Assembly: GCF_001689125.2 (NCBI RefSeq)
Contig: NZ_CP015405.2
Coordinates: 1,269,001-1,333,000 of the forward strand
Source: Blautia pseudococcoides
Lineage (GTDB): Bacteria; Bacillota; Clostridia; Lachnospirales; Lachnospiraceae
DNA: 64,000 nucleotides
Direction: 5' to 3'
Positions 34,832-43,509 of this stretch are shown one piece after another. Position 1 is the stretch's first letter. The number at the start of each line of letters is the position of its first letter. Position numbers and translations under genes: made by a program. Under the pieces are notes generated by a model. The model saw nothing but the letters and a program-made list of their open reading frames with translations. It did no database searches and was not told the origin of the DNA.

Positions 34832-35323
34832 ATGAAGAAGACAGCATACATGGGGCTGTTTGCAGCGGTTGCCATTATATTCGGATATGTGGAAACTCTG
34901 CTCCCGTTTTTTGCGGGAATCCCCGGAATTAAGCTGGGACTGGCAAATCTGGTCACTGTGATTTTGCTCTACCTGTTTGGATGGAGAGAGGCGGCAGTTG
35001 TCTCTTTTATAAGGATATTGGTGATTGGATTTATGTTTGGAAATTTGTTTTCCATATTATTCAGTCTGGCCGGGGCGGCTTTGAGCCTACTGGTGATGGT
35101 GCTGCTGAAAAAAAACGGCGGGTTTTCCGTGGCAGGTGTGAGCATTGCCGGCGGCGTGACACATAATATCGGACAAATTCTGATAGCGGTCTGCGTGGTG
35201 GAGAATGTGAACCTTTTTTACTATCTTCCCGTGCTTCTGATAGCCGGACTTCTGACCGGACTGCTGATTGGCGTATTATCCGGTGAGATTATGAAACGAA
35301 TACCTGGAAAGGATTTGACATGA
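34832..35323 (+). CDS. Gx transporter family / heptaprenyl diphosphate synthase component I-like membrane protein
   Basis: A 163-aa membrane protein with about five helices. I chose ATG 34832, 8 nt from GGGAG; ATG 34826 is too close. The motifs GIPGIKLGLANLVTVILLY and GGVTHNIGQI belong to the family annotated either as HepS-like or as a small substrate-binding (S-component type) transporter. The conserved GxKLGLAN and the neighbouring NusG_II gene are the usual pairing. Substrate unknown. The stop overlaps ruvA as ATGA. Confidence 0.8.
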   Translation: MKKTAYMGLFAAVAIIFGYVETLLPFFAGIPGIKLGLANLVTVILLYLFGWREAAVVSFIRILVIGFMFGNLFSILFSLAGAALSLLVMVLLKKNGGFSVAGVSIAGGVTHNIGQILIAVCVVENVNLFYYLPVLLIAGLLTGLLIGVLSGEIMKRIPGKDLT

Positions 35324-35937
35324 TTGCATACATAAAAGGCGAAGTGATTGAAATAGAAGAGGATAAATTGATTCTGGAGTGCGGAACTATAGGGTATAAT
35401 ATCTCTATGCCTGCATCGGCCTTGGACGGCACCCTCCGTCCGGGACAGGAAGTAAAAATACATACACATCTCCATGTGAGGGAGGATGCCATGCAGTTAT
35501 ATGGCTTTCTCACACGGGATGATCTGAAGATGTTCCGAATGCTTTTGGGAGTCAGTGGGATTGGGCCAAAGGCAGCACTGGGGATCCTCTCCGGACTGTC
35601 TGCGGATGAGCTTCGGTTTGCAGTGCTGTCTGATGATGTGAAGACCATCTCCAGAGCCCCCGGTGTGGGGAAAAAGACAGCCCAGAAGATGATCCTGGAG
35701 CTGAAGGACAAGCTGGATCTGCAGGAGGCCTTTGATACCAAGACCATGCATGTGCAGGACTCTTCCCAGGCTGAGACAGGGGACCTTGCGGATGCCAGGA
35801 AGGAAGCTGTGCAGGCGCTCACTGCCCTTGGATATTCCGGCAGCGAGGCTTTGCGGGCTGTGAAGCAGGTGGATATGTCTCCTGACATGAATGTGGAAGA
35901 GATACTGAAGCAGGCACTTAAAAAAATGAATTTTTAG
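35320..35937 (+). CDS. ruvA: Holliday junction helicase subunit RuvA
   Basis: A 205-aa DNA-binding protein that loads RuvB on Holliday junctions. The N-terminal OB fold starts MIAYIKGEVIEIEEDKL. Tandem helix-hairpin-helix motifs follow (LLGVSGIGPKAALGILS near 75 and APGVGKKTAQKMILELKDK near 110). The C-terminal RuvB-binding domain has ALTALGYSGSEALRAV. It overlaps the previous gene by 4 bases and lies 12 bases before ruvB. Confidence 0.97.
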   Translation: MIAYIKGEVIEIEEDKLILECGTIGYNISMPASALDGTLRPGQEVKIHTHLHVREDAMQLYGFLTRDDLKMFRMLLGVSGIGPKAALGILSGLSADELRFAVLSDDVKTISRAPGVGKKTAQKMILELKDKLDLQEAFDTKTMHVQDSSQAETGDLADARKEAVQALTALGYSGSEALRAVKQVDMSPDMNVEEILKQALKKMNF

Positions 35938-35949
35938 CGGGATGAGAGC

Positions 35950-36954
35950 ATGGATAAAAAGAGAGTGATTACCACAGACGTAATAGAAGAAGACCTGAAA
36001 ATAGAAGGAAATCTGCGCCCGCAGTATCTGGATGACTATATTGGACAGGAAAAGGCAAAGAATAACCTGAAAGTTTACATAGAGGCTGCAAAACAGAGGA
36101 ATGATGCATTGGACCATGTATTGTTCTACGGCCCTCCGGGACTGGGTAAGACAACGCTTGCGGGCATCATAGCCAATGAGCTGGGGGTACATATGAAAGT
36201 GACCAGCGGTCCGGCCATTGAAAAGCCGGGGGAGATGGCAGCTATTCTCAACAATCTGCAGGAGCATGATGTGCTCTTTGTGGATGAGATCCACAGGCTG
36301 AACCGGCAGGTGGAGGAGGTGCTCTACCCGGCCATGGAGGACTATGCCATAGATATTATGATAGGAAAAGGCACAGCGGCCCGCTCTATCCGGCTGGACC
36401 TTCCGAAATTCACACTGGTGGGAGCTACAACAAGAGCAGGCCTTTTGACTGCACCCCTTCGTGACAGGTTTGGGGTGGTGCACCACCTGGAATTTTATAC
36501 GGAGGAGGAACTGAAAACCATCATTCTGCATTCTGCAAAGGTCTTGGGTGTGGAGATTGACGAGGAGGGGGCCTGGGAGATGTCAAAGCGTTCCCGGGGA
36601 ACGCCAAGGCTGGCCAACAGGCTCTTAAAGAGAGTCAGGGACTTTGCCCAGGTACGGTATGACGGGAAGATCACCAAAGAGGTTGCGGATTTTGCCATGG
36701 ATCTTCTGGAAGTGGACCGATATGGACTGGATCAGACCGACCGGCTTTTACTCACCACAGTAATTCAGCGTTTTTCCGGGGGACCGGTGGGACTGGATAC
36801 CCTTGCCGCGGCGATCGGTGAGGATTCCGGTACCATTGAAGATGTCTATGAACCTTATCTTATTAAGAACGGATTTCTTCTGCGCACCCCCAGAGGAAGG
36901 GTGGCAAGTGAGCTGGCATACCACCATTTGGGGCTGAATCAGACAGGGGAATGA
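35950..36954 (+). CDS. ruvB: Holliday junction branch-migration ATPase RuvB
   Basis: A 334-aa AAA+ motor. Walker A is GPPGLGKTT near residues 61-69, Walker B is LFVDEIHRL near 110, sensor 1 is LVGATTRAG and the arginine finger is in LRDRFG. The C-terminal winged helix ends [18 protein letters not shown]. Works with RuvA, encoded just upstream. RuvC is not in the window; many Firmicutes use RecU instead. Confidence 0.98.
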   Translation: MDKKRVITTDVIEEDLKIEGNLRPQYLDDYIGQEKAKNNLKVYIEAAKQRNDALDHVLFYGPPGLGKTTLAGIIANELGVHMKVTSGPAIEKPGEMAAILNNLQEHDVLFVDEIHRLNRQVEEVLYPAMEDYAIDIMIGKGTAARSIRLDLPKFTLVGATTRAGLLTAPLRDRFGVVHHLEFYTEEELKTIILHSAKVLGVEIDEEGAWEMSKRSRGTPRLANRLLKRVRDFAQVRYDGKITKEVADFAMDLLEVDRYGLDQTDRLLLTTVIQRFSGGPVGLDTLAAAIGEDSGTIEDVYEPYLIKNGFLLRTPRGRVASELAYHHLGLNQTGE

Positions 36955-36962
36955 GAAAAAGG

Positions 36963-36990
36963 TTGTTTTTCTGCATATTTCGATTATAAT
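36963..36990 (+). promoter_or_regulatory. Promoter of zapA
   Basis: TTGTTT (36963-36968), a 16-nt spacer and a perfect TATAAT (36985-36990), starting 8 bases after the ruvB stop. The leader then contains palindromic copy D. Confidence 0.65.
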
Positions 36991-37012
36991 AGACAGTGGA
37001 AATAAAATGCAG

Positions 37013-37050
37013 ATGATGGAAAGCACTCTTTTGGTACTTTCTGTTATCAT
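37013..37050. repeat. Short palindromic repeat, copy D
   Basis: ATGATGGAAAG and CTTTCTGTTATCAT pair with a small bulge. The segment GGAAAGCACTCTT aligns with GAAAGCACGCTCC of copy E (62511), and TTATCATGAAT with its TGTCATAAAT. It lies in the predicted zapA 5' leader, ending 11 bases before the ribosome site. Confidence 0.6.
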
Positions 37051-37076
37051 GAATGAAAATCGGGAGGAGCCCTTTA

Positions 37077-37484
37077 ATGGCAGTTAAGAATACTACACAG
37101 GTTTTAATCGGAGGCAAGATTATTACCCTGAGCGGATATGAAAGTGAAGAATACCTGCAGAAGGTTGCATCTTATATGAATAATAAAATGACGGAATTGG
37201 GACAGCTCCCAGGTTACAGCCGTCAGTCCGTGGAGACAAAACACACGCTTCTGAGCCTGAATGTGGCAGATGACTATTTTAAGGCAAAGCGGCAGGCGGA
37301 AATTTTCGAGGAGGATCTGGAGGCAAAGGACAGGGAGATGTATGATTTAAAGCATGATCTGATCACCAGCCAGGTACAGCTTGAGAATGCCAGAAAAGAC
37401 GTGGCCCTAAAAAATGAACAGATAGATAAGCTGCAGAACAGAATAGAGGAACTGGAAAAAGAACTGGAAGAACTTTTAAAATAA
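37077..37484 (+). CDS. zapA: Cell division protein ZapA
   Basis: A 135-aa activator of FtsZ ring assembly. ATG 37077 follows GGGAGGAG; the frame opens earlier at 37053 before that site. The N-terminal ZapA domain (TQVLIGGKIITLSGYESEEYLQKVASYMNNKM) is followed from about residue 60 by a long C-terminal coiled coil (EIFEEDLEAKDREMYDL through EELEKELEELLK), the usual dimer/tetramer module. The U32 peptidase and septal FtsW/PBP pair downstream fit a division or envelope theme. Confidence 0.9.
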   Translation: MAVKNTTQVLIGGKIITLSGYESEEYLQKVASYMNNKMTELGQLPGYSRQSVETKHTLLSLNVADDYFKAKRQAEIFEEDLEAKDREMYDLKHDLITSQVQLENARKDVALKNEQIDKLQNRIEELEKELEELLK

Positions 37485-37516
37485 TAGAAAGTATGCCTGA
37501 CGTATTTTTTATTGTG
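37483..37516 (+). terminator. Weak hairpin after zapA, possible decayed palindrome copy
   Basis: AATAGAAAGTATGCCTGACG TATTTTTTATT: AATAGAAA-type and TTTTTTATT arms pair partly, and the T-rich right arm could act as a terminator. It resembles the AATAGAAAG/CTTTCTATT family but is degenerate. Confidence 0.4.
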
Positions 37517-37645
37517 AAGAATAACGGCTGCGTGTAAAACTTCCGGAACATAGAATGATAGGGCGCGCTCCGGACAGAAGGAACACGTCCTTTTATTATT
37601 TTATAAAGAAAATTATGATAACGCGAATTTTGGAGGAGACAGATT

Positions 37646-39844
37646 ATGAGAGCAGAACTGCTGGCACCTGCCGGCTCTTATGAAGGGCTTCGGGCTGCTG
37701 TCACTGCGGGGGCGGATGCGGTCTATATTGGCGGCCAGATGTTCGGAGCCAGGGCATATGCCAAAAACCCGGACACGGACCAATTACTTGAGGCCATAGA
37801 TTATACCCATCTGCACGGCAGGAAAATTTATATGACAGTGAATACCCTGCTTAAAAACAGGGAGCTTAGGGAACAGCTATACACCTATCTGGCTCCTTAT
37901 TACCAGCAGGGCGTGGACGGTGTGATCGTACAGGACTATGGTGTTCTGTCTTTTATTAAAAGGGAATTTCCCGGCCTTCCCATCCATGTGAGCACCCAGA
38001 TGGCTGTGACCGGCCCCTGGGGCGCAGAACTTTTAAAAGAGGCAGGGGCGTCCAGGATCGTGACAGCCCGTGAGTTATCCCTGGAGGAGATCCACAGGAT
38101 CTACCTGGAAACAGGTGTGGAGATCGAGAGCTTTATCCATGGAGCGCTCTGCTACTGTTATTCCGGTATGTGCCTGTTTTCCAGTATGCTGGGAGGCAGG
38201 AGCGGCAACAGAGGAAGATGTGCCCAGCCCTGCAGACTTCCCTATGAAGTGTATGACGGGGAGAAAAAACTGGGAAATAAAGGGGAGGAATACCCTTTGA
38301 GCCCAAAGGATATGTGTACCATTGACATCCTTCCGGAGATTTTAAAAGCGGGGGTCTATTCCCTGAAAATCGAAGGGCGGATGAAAAAGCCGGAATATGC
38401 GGCCGGTGTTACGAGAATTTACAGAAAGTATCTTGATCTATATGAAAAGAACCCAAAGGGGTACCGTGTCCTGGAAAGTGACAGGCAGGAGCTTTTAAAA
38501 TTATACCAGAGAGACGGATTTCATGAGGGATATTATAAACAGCACAACGGCAGGAATATGATCGCGGTGCAGAATCTGAAAGCCCAGGATAACAGAGAAA
38601 AGGGGCCGGGAAAACGGGATGAGGAATTATTTTCGCAATTGAAAGTTCAATATGTTGATAAGAAATTGCAAGAAAAAATTTATGGAAATGTAATCCTCTT
38701 TTGCGGAAGCCCTGCTATACTGGACTTGAAATATGGATCCCGCCATATACAGGTGGAGGGGGAAATGGTACAGGCCGCACAGAAGCAGCCCCTCAGCGCG
38801 GAGCGGGTGAAAAAACAGATGGAAAAGACAGGAAATACCCCGTTTGTCTTTGAAGGTCTGGATGTGCAGACCGACGAACAGGGTTTTCTGCCTATGCAGA
38901 GCCTAAATGAACTGCGCAGAAAAGGCCTGGAGGCACTGACAAAGGAGTGTCTTTCCCCGTACAAAAGAACTTTGCCTGTGCGGACTGCAAAGCCGGACCG
39001 TATGGGAAAGGGAGCAGGAGACTCCAAACGCTTCTATGTATCTGTGGAGACCTGGGAGCAGATGGAGGAAGCTTTAAGACGTGGAGAAGTGGACGGCATT
39101 TACTGCAGCATATCCATGTTCTGGGGAGACAGCTTTGAGGAAAAGACCAGGTATGCCATGGAATATATAAAAGAATTCGGCAAAGAGTGTTATCTGGCAT
39201 TGCCCTATATCCAGAGAGAAAAGATCCTGGAGGGCAAAGAGGAGGAGCTTGAAAATCTGGCAGGGTGTCTGGATGGTTTCCTGGTCCGGAATCCGGAAGA
39301 GCTGGGATACTTAAAGCGTCTGGGGCTTGCAAAGAAAGCAGTCTGCGATTACGCTTTATATGCGTTTAATGATGAGGCGAAGGCTTTTCTGGAGGATCAG
39401 GGCGCGCTTCGCACCACGGTTCCTCTGGAGCTGAACGGCGGCGAGATACGCCGCAGAGACAATGAGAACAGCGAATGGATCATCTATGGGTATTACCCCA
39501 TGATGATATCTGCCCAGTGTCTGAAAAAGACCTGTAACACCTGTGGTAAAAAAAGCGGATCTACCCGCCTGAAGGACAGGTACGGGAATTATTTTCATAC
39601 CCAGTGTGTATGCGGCTTCTGCTATAATGTAATTTACAACAGTGTTCCCACAGGACTATTAAGGGAGGCAGACCAGGTAAAAGCCGCATCTGTTTCGGCA
39701 GTCCGTATGAACTTTACCATAGAAGGGAAAGCTGAAACTGGAAGACTGCTCGATTTGTTTCTGGATGTTTACAAGAAAAATAAAGACGTGCCCGGCCAGG
39801 TGCCTGACTTTACAAAGGGACATTTGAAACGGGGCGTGGAGTAG
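37646..39844 (+). CDS. U32-family peptidase with C-terminal DUF3656-type region
   Basis: A 732-aa protein. Residues about 1-300 are the U32 collagenase-like TIM-barrel domain, opening ELLAPAGSYEGLRAAV. It has the family's cysteine signature HGALCYCYSGMCLFSS and GNRGRCAQPCRLPY near residues 165-195, which is thought to hold an iron-sulfur cluster in RlhA-like members. The rest (about 320-732) is the long extension seen in the Gram-positive subgroup; it has a second cysteine cluster (CLKKTCNTCGK and CVCGFC near 640-670). Relatives act on RNA (23S hydroxylation) or peptides, so the real reaction is uncertain. GGAGGAGA precedes the ATG. The gene leads the ftsW/PBP pair. Confidence 0.88.
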   Translation: MRAELLAPAGSYEGLRAAVTAGADAVYIGGQMFGARAYAKNPDTDQLLEAIDYTHLHGRKIYMTVNTLLKNRELREQLYTYLAPYYQQGVDGVIVQDYGVLSFIKREFPGLPIHVSTQMAVTGPWGAELLKEAGASRIVTARELSLEEIHRIYLETGVEIESFIHGALCYCYSGMCLFSSMLGGRSGNRGRCAQPCRLPYEVYDGEKKLGNKGEEYPLSPKDMCTIDILPEILKAGVYSLKIEGRMKKPEYAAGVTRIYRKYLDLYEKNPKGYRVLESDRQELLKLYQRDGFHEGYYKQHNGRNMIAVQNLKAQDNREKGPGKRDEELFSQLKVQYVDKKLQEKIYGNVILFCGSPAILDLKYGSRHIQVEGEMVQAAQKQPLSAERVKKQMEKTGNTPFVFEGLDVQTDEQGFLPMQSLNELRRKGLEALTKECLSPYKRTLPVRTAKPDRMGKGAGDSKRFYVSVETWEQMEEALRRGEVDGIYCSISMFWGDSFEEKTRYAMEYIKEFGKECYLALPYIQREKILEGKEEELENLAGCLDGFLVRNPEELGYLKRLGLAKKAVCDYALYAFNDEAKAFLEDQGALRTTVPLELNGGEIRRRDNENSEWIIYGYYPMMISAQCLKKTCNTCGKKSGSTRLKDRYGNYFHTQCVCGFCYNVIYNSVPTGLLREADQVKAASVSAVRMNFTIEGKAETGRLLDLFLDVYKKNKDVPGQVPDFTKGHLKRGVE

Positions 39845-39852
39845 GTGAAGAG

Positions 39853-41244
39853 TTGATAAATTTAATTGTAGAACTTTCCAAATATCTGCTGCTGATACTG
39901 GCAGCCCTCTATACGCTGGAGAGTTTCAGTGTATTCAAATACAAAGCGGAGGATGATAAGCGGTATATATTGAGAAAACAGCTTATCGTGATCTTTTTCA
40001 TGGACTTTGTGGCTTTTCTTGTTATCTTTCTGAAAACAGAGAAGATGGAAGTCATTTATTTCTTTGGAGCCCAGCTTCTGTATTTTATAGTGGTTCAGGT
40101 ACTTTACAGAATTTTTTACAAAAAGGCGTCATTGCTTTTGCTGAACCATATGTGTATGCTGCTCTCTGTGGGTTTTATCATGCTGGCAAGGCTGGATACG
40201 GATTCGGCGGTAAGACAGTTCCGGATCGTAGTGATCGCCACAGTCATTGCCATGGTAATTCCGGTCATGATAAGAAAGCTGACATTTTTGAACAAATGGA
40301 CCTGGTTTTATGCCGGAGCAGGTATGCTGCTGCTCCTTGTGGTGCTGGTTCTGGGCAAGAATGTCAATGGAGCCAAGATCAATATTTCCCTGGGCGGATT
40401 TGCATTTCAGCCTTCAGAGTTTGTTAAGATAATTTTTGTGTTTTTTGTAGCCTGCAGACTTTACAGGAAAAAAGCCACCTTTCAGGACCACGTGATCACA
40501 ACGGCGATCGCCGCAGCTTATGTGCTGGTGCTGGTGGTATCCAGGGACCTTGGAAGCGCCCTGGTGTTTTTTATCACATATGTGGTCATGCTGTATGTGG
40601 CCACCAAGAAACCGCTTTACCTATTGGCAGGACTGGGCTCCGGCTGCGTGGCTGCTGTGGGTGCTTACTTCCTCTTTGGCCATGTGCGTCAGAGGGTGGT
40701 GGCCTGGAAGAATCCTTTCTCTGTTTATGAGGGGTCTGGTTACCAGATCGTACAGGGACTTTTTGCCATTGGTACAGGCGGGCTTTTTGGGATGGGGCTT
40801 TGTCAGGGTTCACCCAATATGATCCCTTTTGTGAAGCAGGACTATATGTTTGCAGCGATCTGTGAGGAACTGGGCGGTCTTTTTGCCATGTGTCTGATTC
40901 TGATCTGCATGAGCATGTTTCTGCTGGTAGTCAATATTTCCCTTCAGATCAAGAAACCATTTTATAAGCTGATCGCGCTGGGGCTGGGAACAGAGTACGC
41001 GTTCCAGGTGTTTCTCACCATCGGCGGCGTGACAAAATTTATCCCCATGACGGGAATTACCCTTCCCCTTGTCAGCTACGGCGGAAGCTCTGTATTAAGC
41101 ACCATTATTATGCTGGCGATTATCCAGGGGTTATATATTTTGAGAGAAGATGAGGATGAAGAACTTGAAAAGCAAAAAGAAAAAAGAAGAGAAGCGTCTC
41201 TTAAAGGAAGAGAAGGCGTTGGAGAAAAAAGAATTAAAGGCTAA
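39853..41244 (+). CDS. SEDS-family peptidoglycan polymerase (FtsW/RodA/SpoVE)
   Basis: A 463-aa membrane glycosyltransferase that polymerises lipid II with a class B PBP. The TTG at 39853 follows GGTGAAG and has no better alternative nearby, so a TTG start is likely. About ten helices are visible. SEDS signatures are GGFAFQPSEFVKI, SRDLGSALVFF, YQIVQGLFAIGTGGLFG, KQDYMFAAICEELGG and GITLPLVSYGGSSV. The C-terminus is a charged tail (EDEDEELEKQKEKR) encoded across the 95-base overlap with the next gene. Whether it serves septation or elongation cannot be decided; the rodA-pbpA order of other Gram-positives is similar. Confidence 0.92.
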   Translation: MINLIVELSKYLLLILAALYTLESFSVFKYKAEDDKRYILRKQLIVIFFMDFVAFLVIFLKTEKMEVIYFFGAQLLYFIVVQVLYRIFYKKASLLLLNHMCMLLSVGFIMLARLDTDSAVRQFRIVVIATVIAMVIPVMIRKLTFLNKWTWFYAGAGMLLLLVVLVLGKNVNGAKINISLGGFAFQPSEFVKIIFVFFVACRLYRKKATFQDHVITTAIAAAYVLVLVVSRDLGSALVFFITYVVMLYVATKKPLYLLAGLGSGCVAAVGAYFLFGHVRQRVVAWKNPFSVYEGSGYQIVQGLFAIGTGGLFGMGLCQGSPNMIPFVKQDYMFAAICEELGGLFAMCLILICMSMFLLVVNISLQIKKPFYKLIALGLGTEYAFQVFLTIGGVTKFIPMTGITLPLVSYGGSSVLSTIIMLAIIQGLYILREDEDEELEKQKEKRREASLKGREGVGEKRIKG

Positions 41245-42652
41245 GAGAGCCCGAAACCGGGAATATGCCATAGTCAGTTATTTTTTCGTTTGCATCTTTA
41301 TTTCTTTGATTGGCTATATGGTTTATTTCCAGGTGGTGAAGCGTGAGGGCGTGATCAGCAGCCCTTACAATACCAGGCAGGACCAGTTCGAGGACCGGGT
41401 GGTACGCGGCAGTATTCTGTCAGCTGACGGACAGACTCTGGCCTATACCCAGGTAAATGATGACGGTTCCGAAACCAGGGTATATCCTTACAACAACGTG
41501 TTTGCCCACGTGGTGGGATATGATGCCAACGGCAAAAACGGTCTGGAATCCCTGGCGAATTTCCAGCTCATGTCCTCCCATGACGGCTATCTCTCCCAGG
41601 CAGCCAATGAGCTGAAAAGTGAAAAAAACCAGGGTGACAATGTAGTCAGTACACTGGACACGTCTCTGCAGCAGACAGCCTACAATGCCCTGGGTGACAA
41701 CCGGGGCGCCGTGGTGGTCCTGGACCCAAAAACCGGGGCCGTTCTGGTATCAGTAAGCAAGCCCGACTTCAACCCAAACACCGTGGCGCAGGACTGGGAT
41801 TATCTGGTCAATGACAGCTCCAACAGCAGTCTCTTGAACCGGGCCACACAGGGTGCGTATCCGCCGGGTTCCACATTTAAGATCGTGACAGCCCTGGCAT
41901 ACTTAAAAGCCCACGGCAGCATAGACGGATATTCCTACAACTGCAGCGGCAGCATTACCATGGATGACCACACCATCACCTGCTATGACGGAGAAGTACA
42001 CGGGGAGGAAGACTTCACCACAGCCTTTGCCGAATCCTGCAACAGTGCGTTTGCAGGCATCGGTGTAGACCTGGGCAGATCAAAACTGACGCAGACAGCG
42101 GAAAGCCTTTTGTTTAACAGCAAACTGCCCATTCCCATCGAATACAATAAAAGCAGATTTGACTTAGGTGACCACCCCGGCAATCCGCTCCTAATGCAGA
42201 CCTCCATCGGGCAGGGCAACACCTTGGTTTCCCCCATGCACATGGCCATGATCGTCAGTGCTATTGCCAATGACGGCGTACTGATGAAGCCATACTATGT
42301 AGACCACGTGGAGAATGTAAACGGAGACATAGTAAAAACTACCAAGCCTGCAGAATACAAACAGCTTTTAGAGACCAGCGAGGCACGCACCATGCAAAGC
42401 CTCATGGAGGAGGTAGTAAACCGTGGAACCGCATCCTCTTTAAGCGGAGAAAACTACAGCGCTGCCGGCAAAACCGGTTCAGCCGAATACTACGGCTCCG
42501 ACGGGGATATCAGAACCCATTCCTGGTTCGTAGGATATTCCACAATGGGAGACTCCCAGATCGCCATAGCCGTCATAGCTGAAGGCGCCGGAACCGGCAG
42601 CTCCGTAGCCGTCCCCATAGCCCACGAAGTCTTCAACGAATACTACTACTAA
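41150..42652 (+). CDS. Class B penicillin-binding protein (PBP2 type transpeptidase)
   Basis: A 500-aa D,D-transpeptidase that cross-links peptidoglycan made by the upstream SEDS protein. A Lys/Glu-rich cytoplasmic tail (about 1-38) precedes one membrane anchor (YAIVSYFFVCIFISLIGYMVYF). Active-site motifs are in order: SxxK in PGSTFKIVT (Ser about 241), SxN in AESCNSAF near 298 and KTG in AGKTGSAEYYG near 442. The ATG at 41150 lies 95 bases inside the upstream gene. An alternative TTG at 41219, behind AAGGAAGAGAAGG, would remove 23 residues of the charged tail. The large dimerisation domain of longer PBP2s is reduced. Confidence 0.92.
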   Translation: MRMKNLKSKKKKEEKRLLKEEKALEKKELKAKRARNREYAIVSYFFVCIFISLIGYMVYFQVVKREGVISSPYNTRQDQFEDRVVRGSILSADGQTLAYTQVNDDGSETRVYPYNNVFAHVVGYDANGKNGLESLANFQLMSSHDGYLSQAANELKSEKNQGDNVVSTLDTSLQQTAYNALGDNRGAVVVLDPKTGAVLVSVSKPDFNPNTVAQDWDYLVNDSSNSSLLNRATQGAYPPGSTFKIVTALAYLKAHGSIDGYSYNCSGSITMDDHTITCYDGEVHGEEDFTTAFAESCNSAFAGIGVDLGRSKLTQTAESLLFNSKLPIPIEYNKSRFDLGDHPGNPLLMQTSIGQGNTLVSPMHMAMIVSAIANDGVLMKPYYVDHVENVNGDIVKTTKPAEYKQLLETSEARTMQSLMEEVVNRGTASSLSGENYSAAGKTGSAEYYGSDGDIRTHSWFVGYSTMGDSQIAIAVIAEGAGTGSSVAVPIAHEVFNEYYY

Positions 42653-42947
42653 AAAACCGCTTAATAAGCCATTCAAAAATATCAATAAACTTACTGCCTT
42701 GTCTCTTTCATAGCCGGAAAAACCCACACTTTCCGAAATCTAACGCATTAAACTCTTTTTTCCACCTATGAAACTACGCGGGGCAGTCACCCCCCCTCCT
42801 CCCGCTCCCTTCCTCTTCCGTCCCCCTTTCCCATCCCCCTGTGCAGTTTCCATTTTATCCCTTGCACAGGTATCTAAAAAGAGTTATACTAATACCAACG
42901 AAACACAACGCTGACCCGGAAAAGGGTTTTACAGGAGGACTTGCACT
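42653..42947. other. Gene-free spacer with a pyrimidine-rich tract
   Basis: No ORF with a ribosome site was found. A strongly C-rich, G-poor tract runs from about 42787 to 42840 (CACCCCCCCTCCTCCCGCTC and on). The promoter of the Nudix gene closes the region. Confidence 0.5.
42862..42890 (+). promoter_or_regulatory. Promoter of the Nudix gene
   Basis: TTGCAC (42862-42867), a 17-nt spacer and TATACT (42885-42890). Start expected near 42897. Confidence 0.7.
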
Positions 42948-43400
42948 ATGATTGAAGCAACGAGCTGTGGCGGGGTGGTAATATATCGGGGAAAGATACT
43001 GACCTTATACAAATCCTATAAGCACAAATATGAGGGCTGGGTTTTGCCGAAAGGGACAGTTGAAGAAGGCGAAGACTATAAGGATACAGCGCTGCGTGAA
43101 GTGAAGGAGGAGGCAGGCGTAGCTGCGAATATCATCAAATATGTAGGTAAAAGCCAGTATAGTTTTTGTGTGCCGGAAGATACTGTGGAAAAGGACGTTT
43201 ACTGGTATCTCATGGCGGCAGGCAGTTATTACAGCCGGCCACAGAGAGATGAATATTTTGTAGATTCCGGTTTTTACAAGTTCCATGAAGCTTACCATCT
43301 ATTACGGTTTTCCAACGAAAAGCAGATTCTGGAAAAGGCTTATAATGAATACCTGGATTTGAAAAAATCAAATCTTTGGGGAAACAAAAAGTATTTTTAG
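42948..43400 (+). CDS. Nudix hydrolase
   Basis: A 150-aa pyrophosphohydrolase of the MutT/Ap4A hydrolase type. The Nudix box runs GTVEEGEDYKDTALREVKEEAG near residues 36-57 and has all catalytic residues (G, E, REVxEExG). The upstream GWVLPKG and the short C-terminus resemble diadenosine-polyphosphate hydrolases; the nucleotide substrate is not certain. ACAGGAGG precedes the ATG. It is followed by the polyphosphate:AMP phosphotransferase, which fits nucleotide or phosphate housekeeping. Confidence 0.88.
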   Translation: MIEATSCGGVVIYRGKILTLYKSYKHKYEGWVLPKGTVEEGEDYKDTALREVKEEAGVAANIIKYVGKSQYSFCVPEDTVEKDVYWYLMAAGSYYSRPQRDEYFVDSGFYKFHEAYHLLRFSNEKQILEKAYNEYLDLKKSNLWGNKKYF

Positions 43401-43415
43401 TTATTCAGCTGACGA

Positions 43416-43445
43416 AAGGGACTGGTTTTTCCAGCCCCTTTTTGT
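43416..43445 (+). terminator. Terminator after the Nudix gene
   Basis: AAGGGACTGG and CCAGCCCCTT pair with one A-C mismatch across a TTTTT loop, followed by TTTGT. Confidence 0.75.
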
Positions 43446-43509
43446 ACTTTTACTTGGCACCAGGTAACCCGCTATGACAGCTTTCATAAAAAATGGAGGA
43501 GGTAGCCAT

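Noticed and set aside
42787..42840. Fourth copy of the long hairpin suggested by the C-rich tract
   Set aside because: There is no G-rich partner arm and no GAGCTAAC or CGTTCC core nearby.
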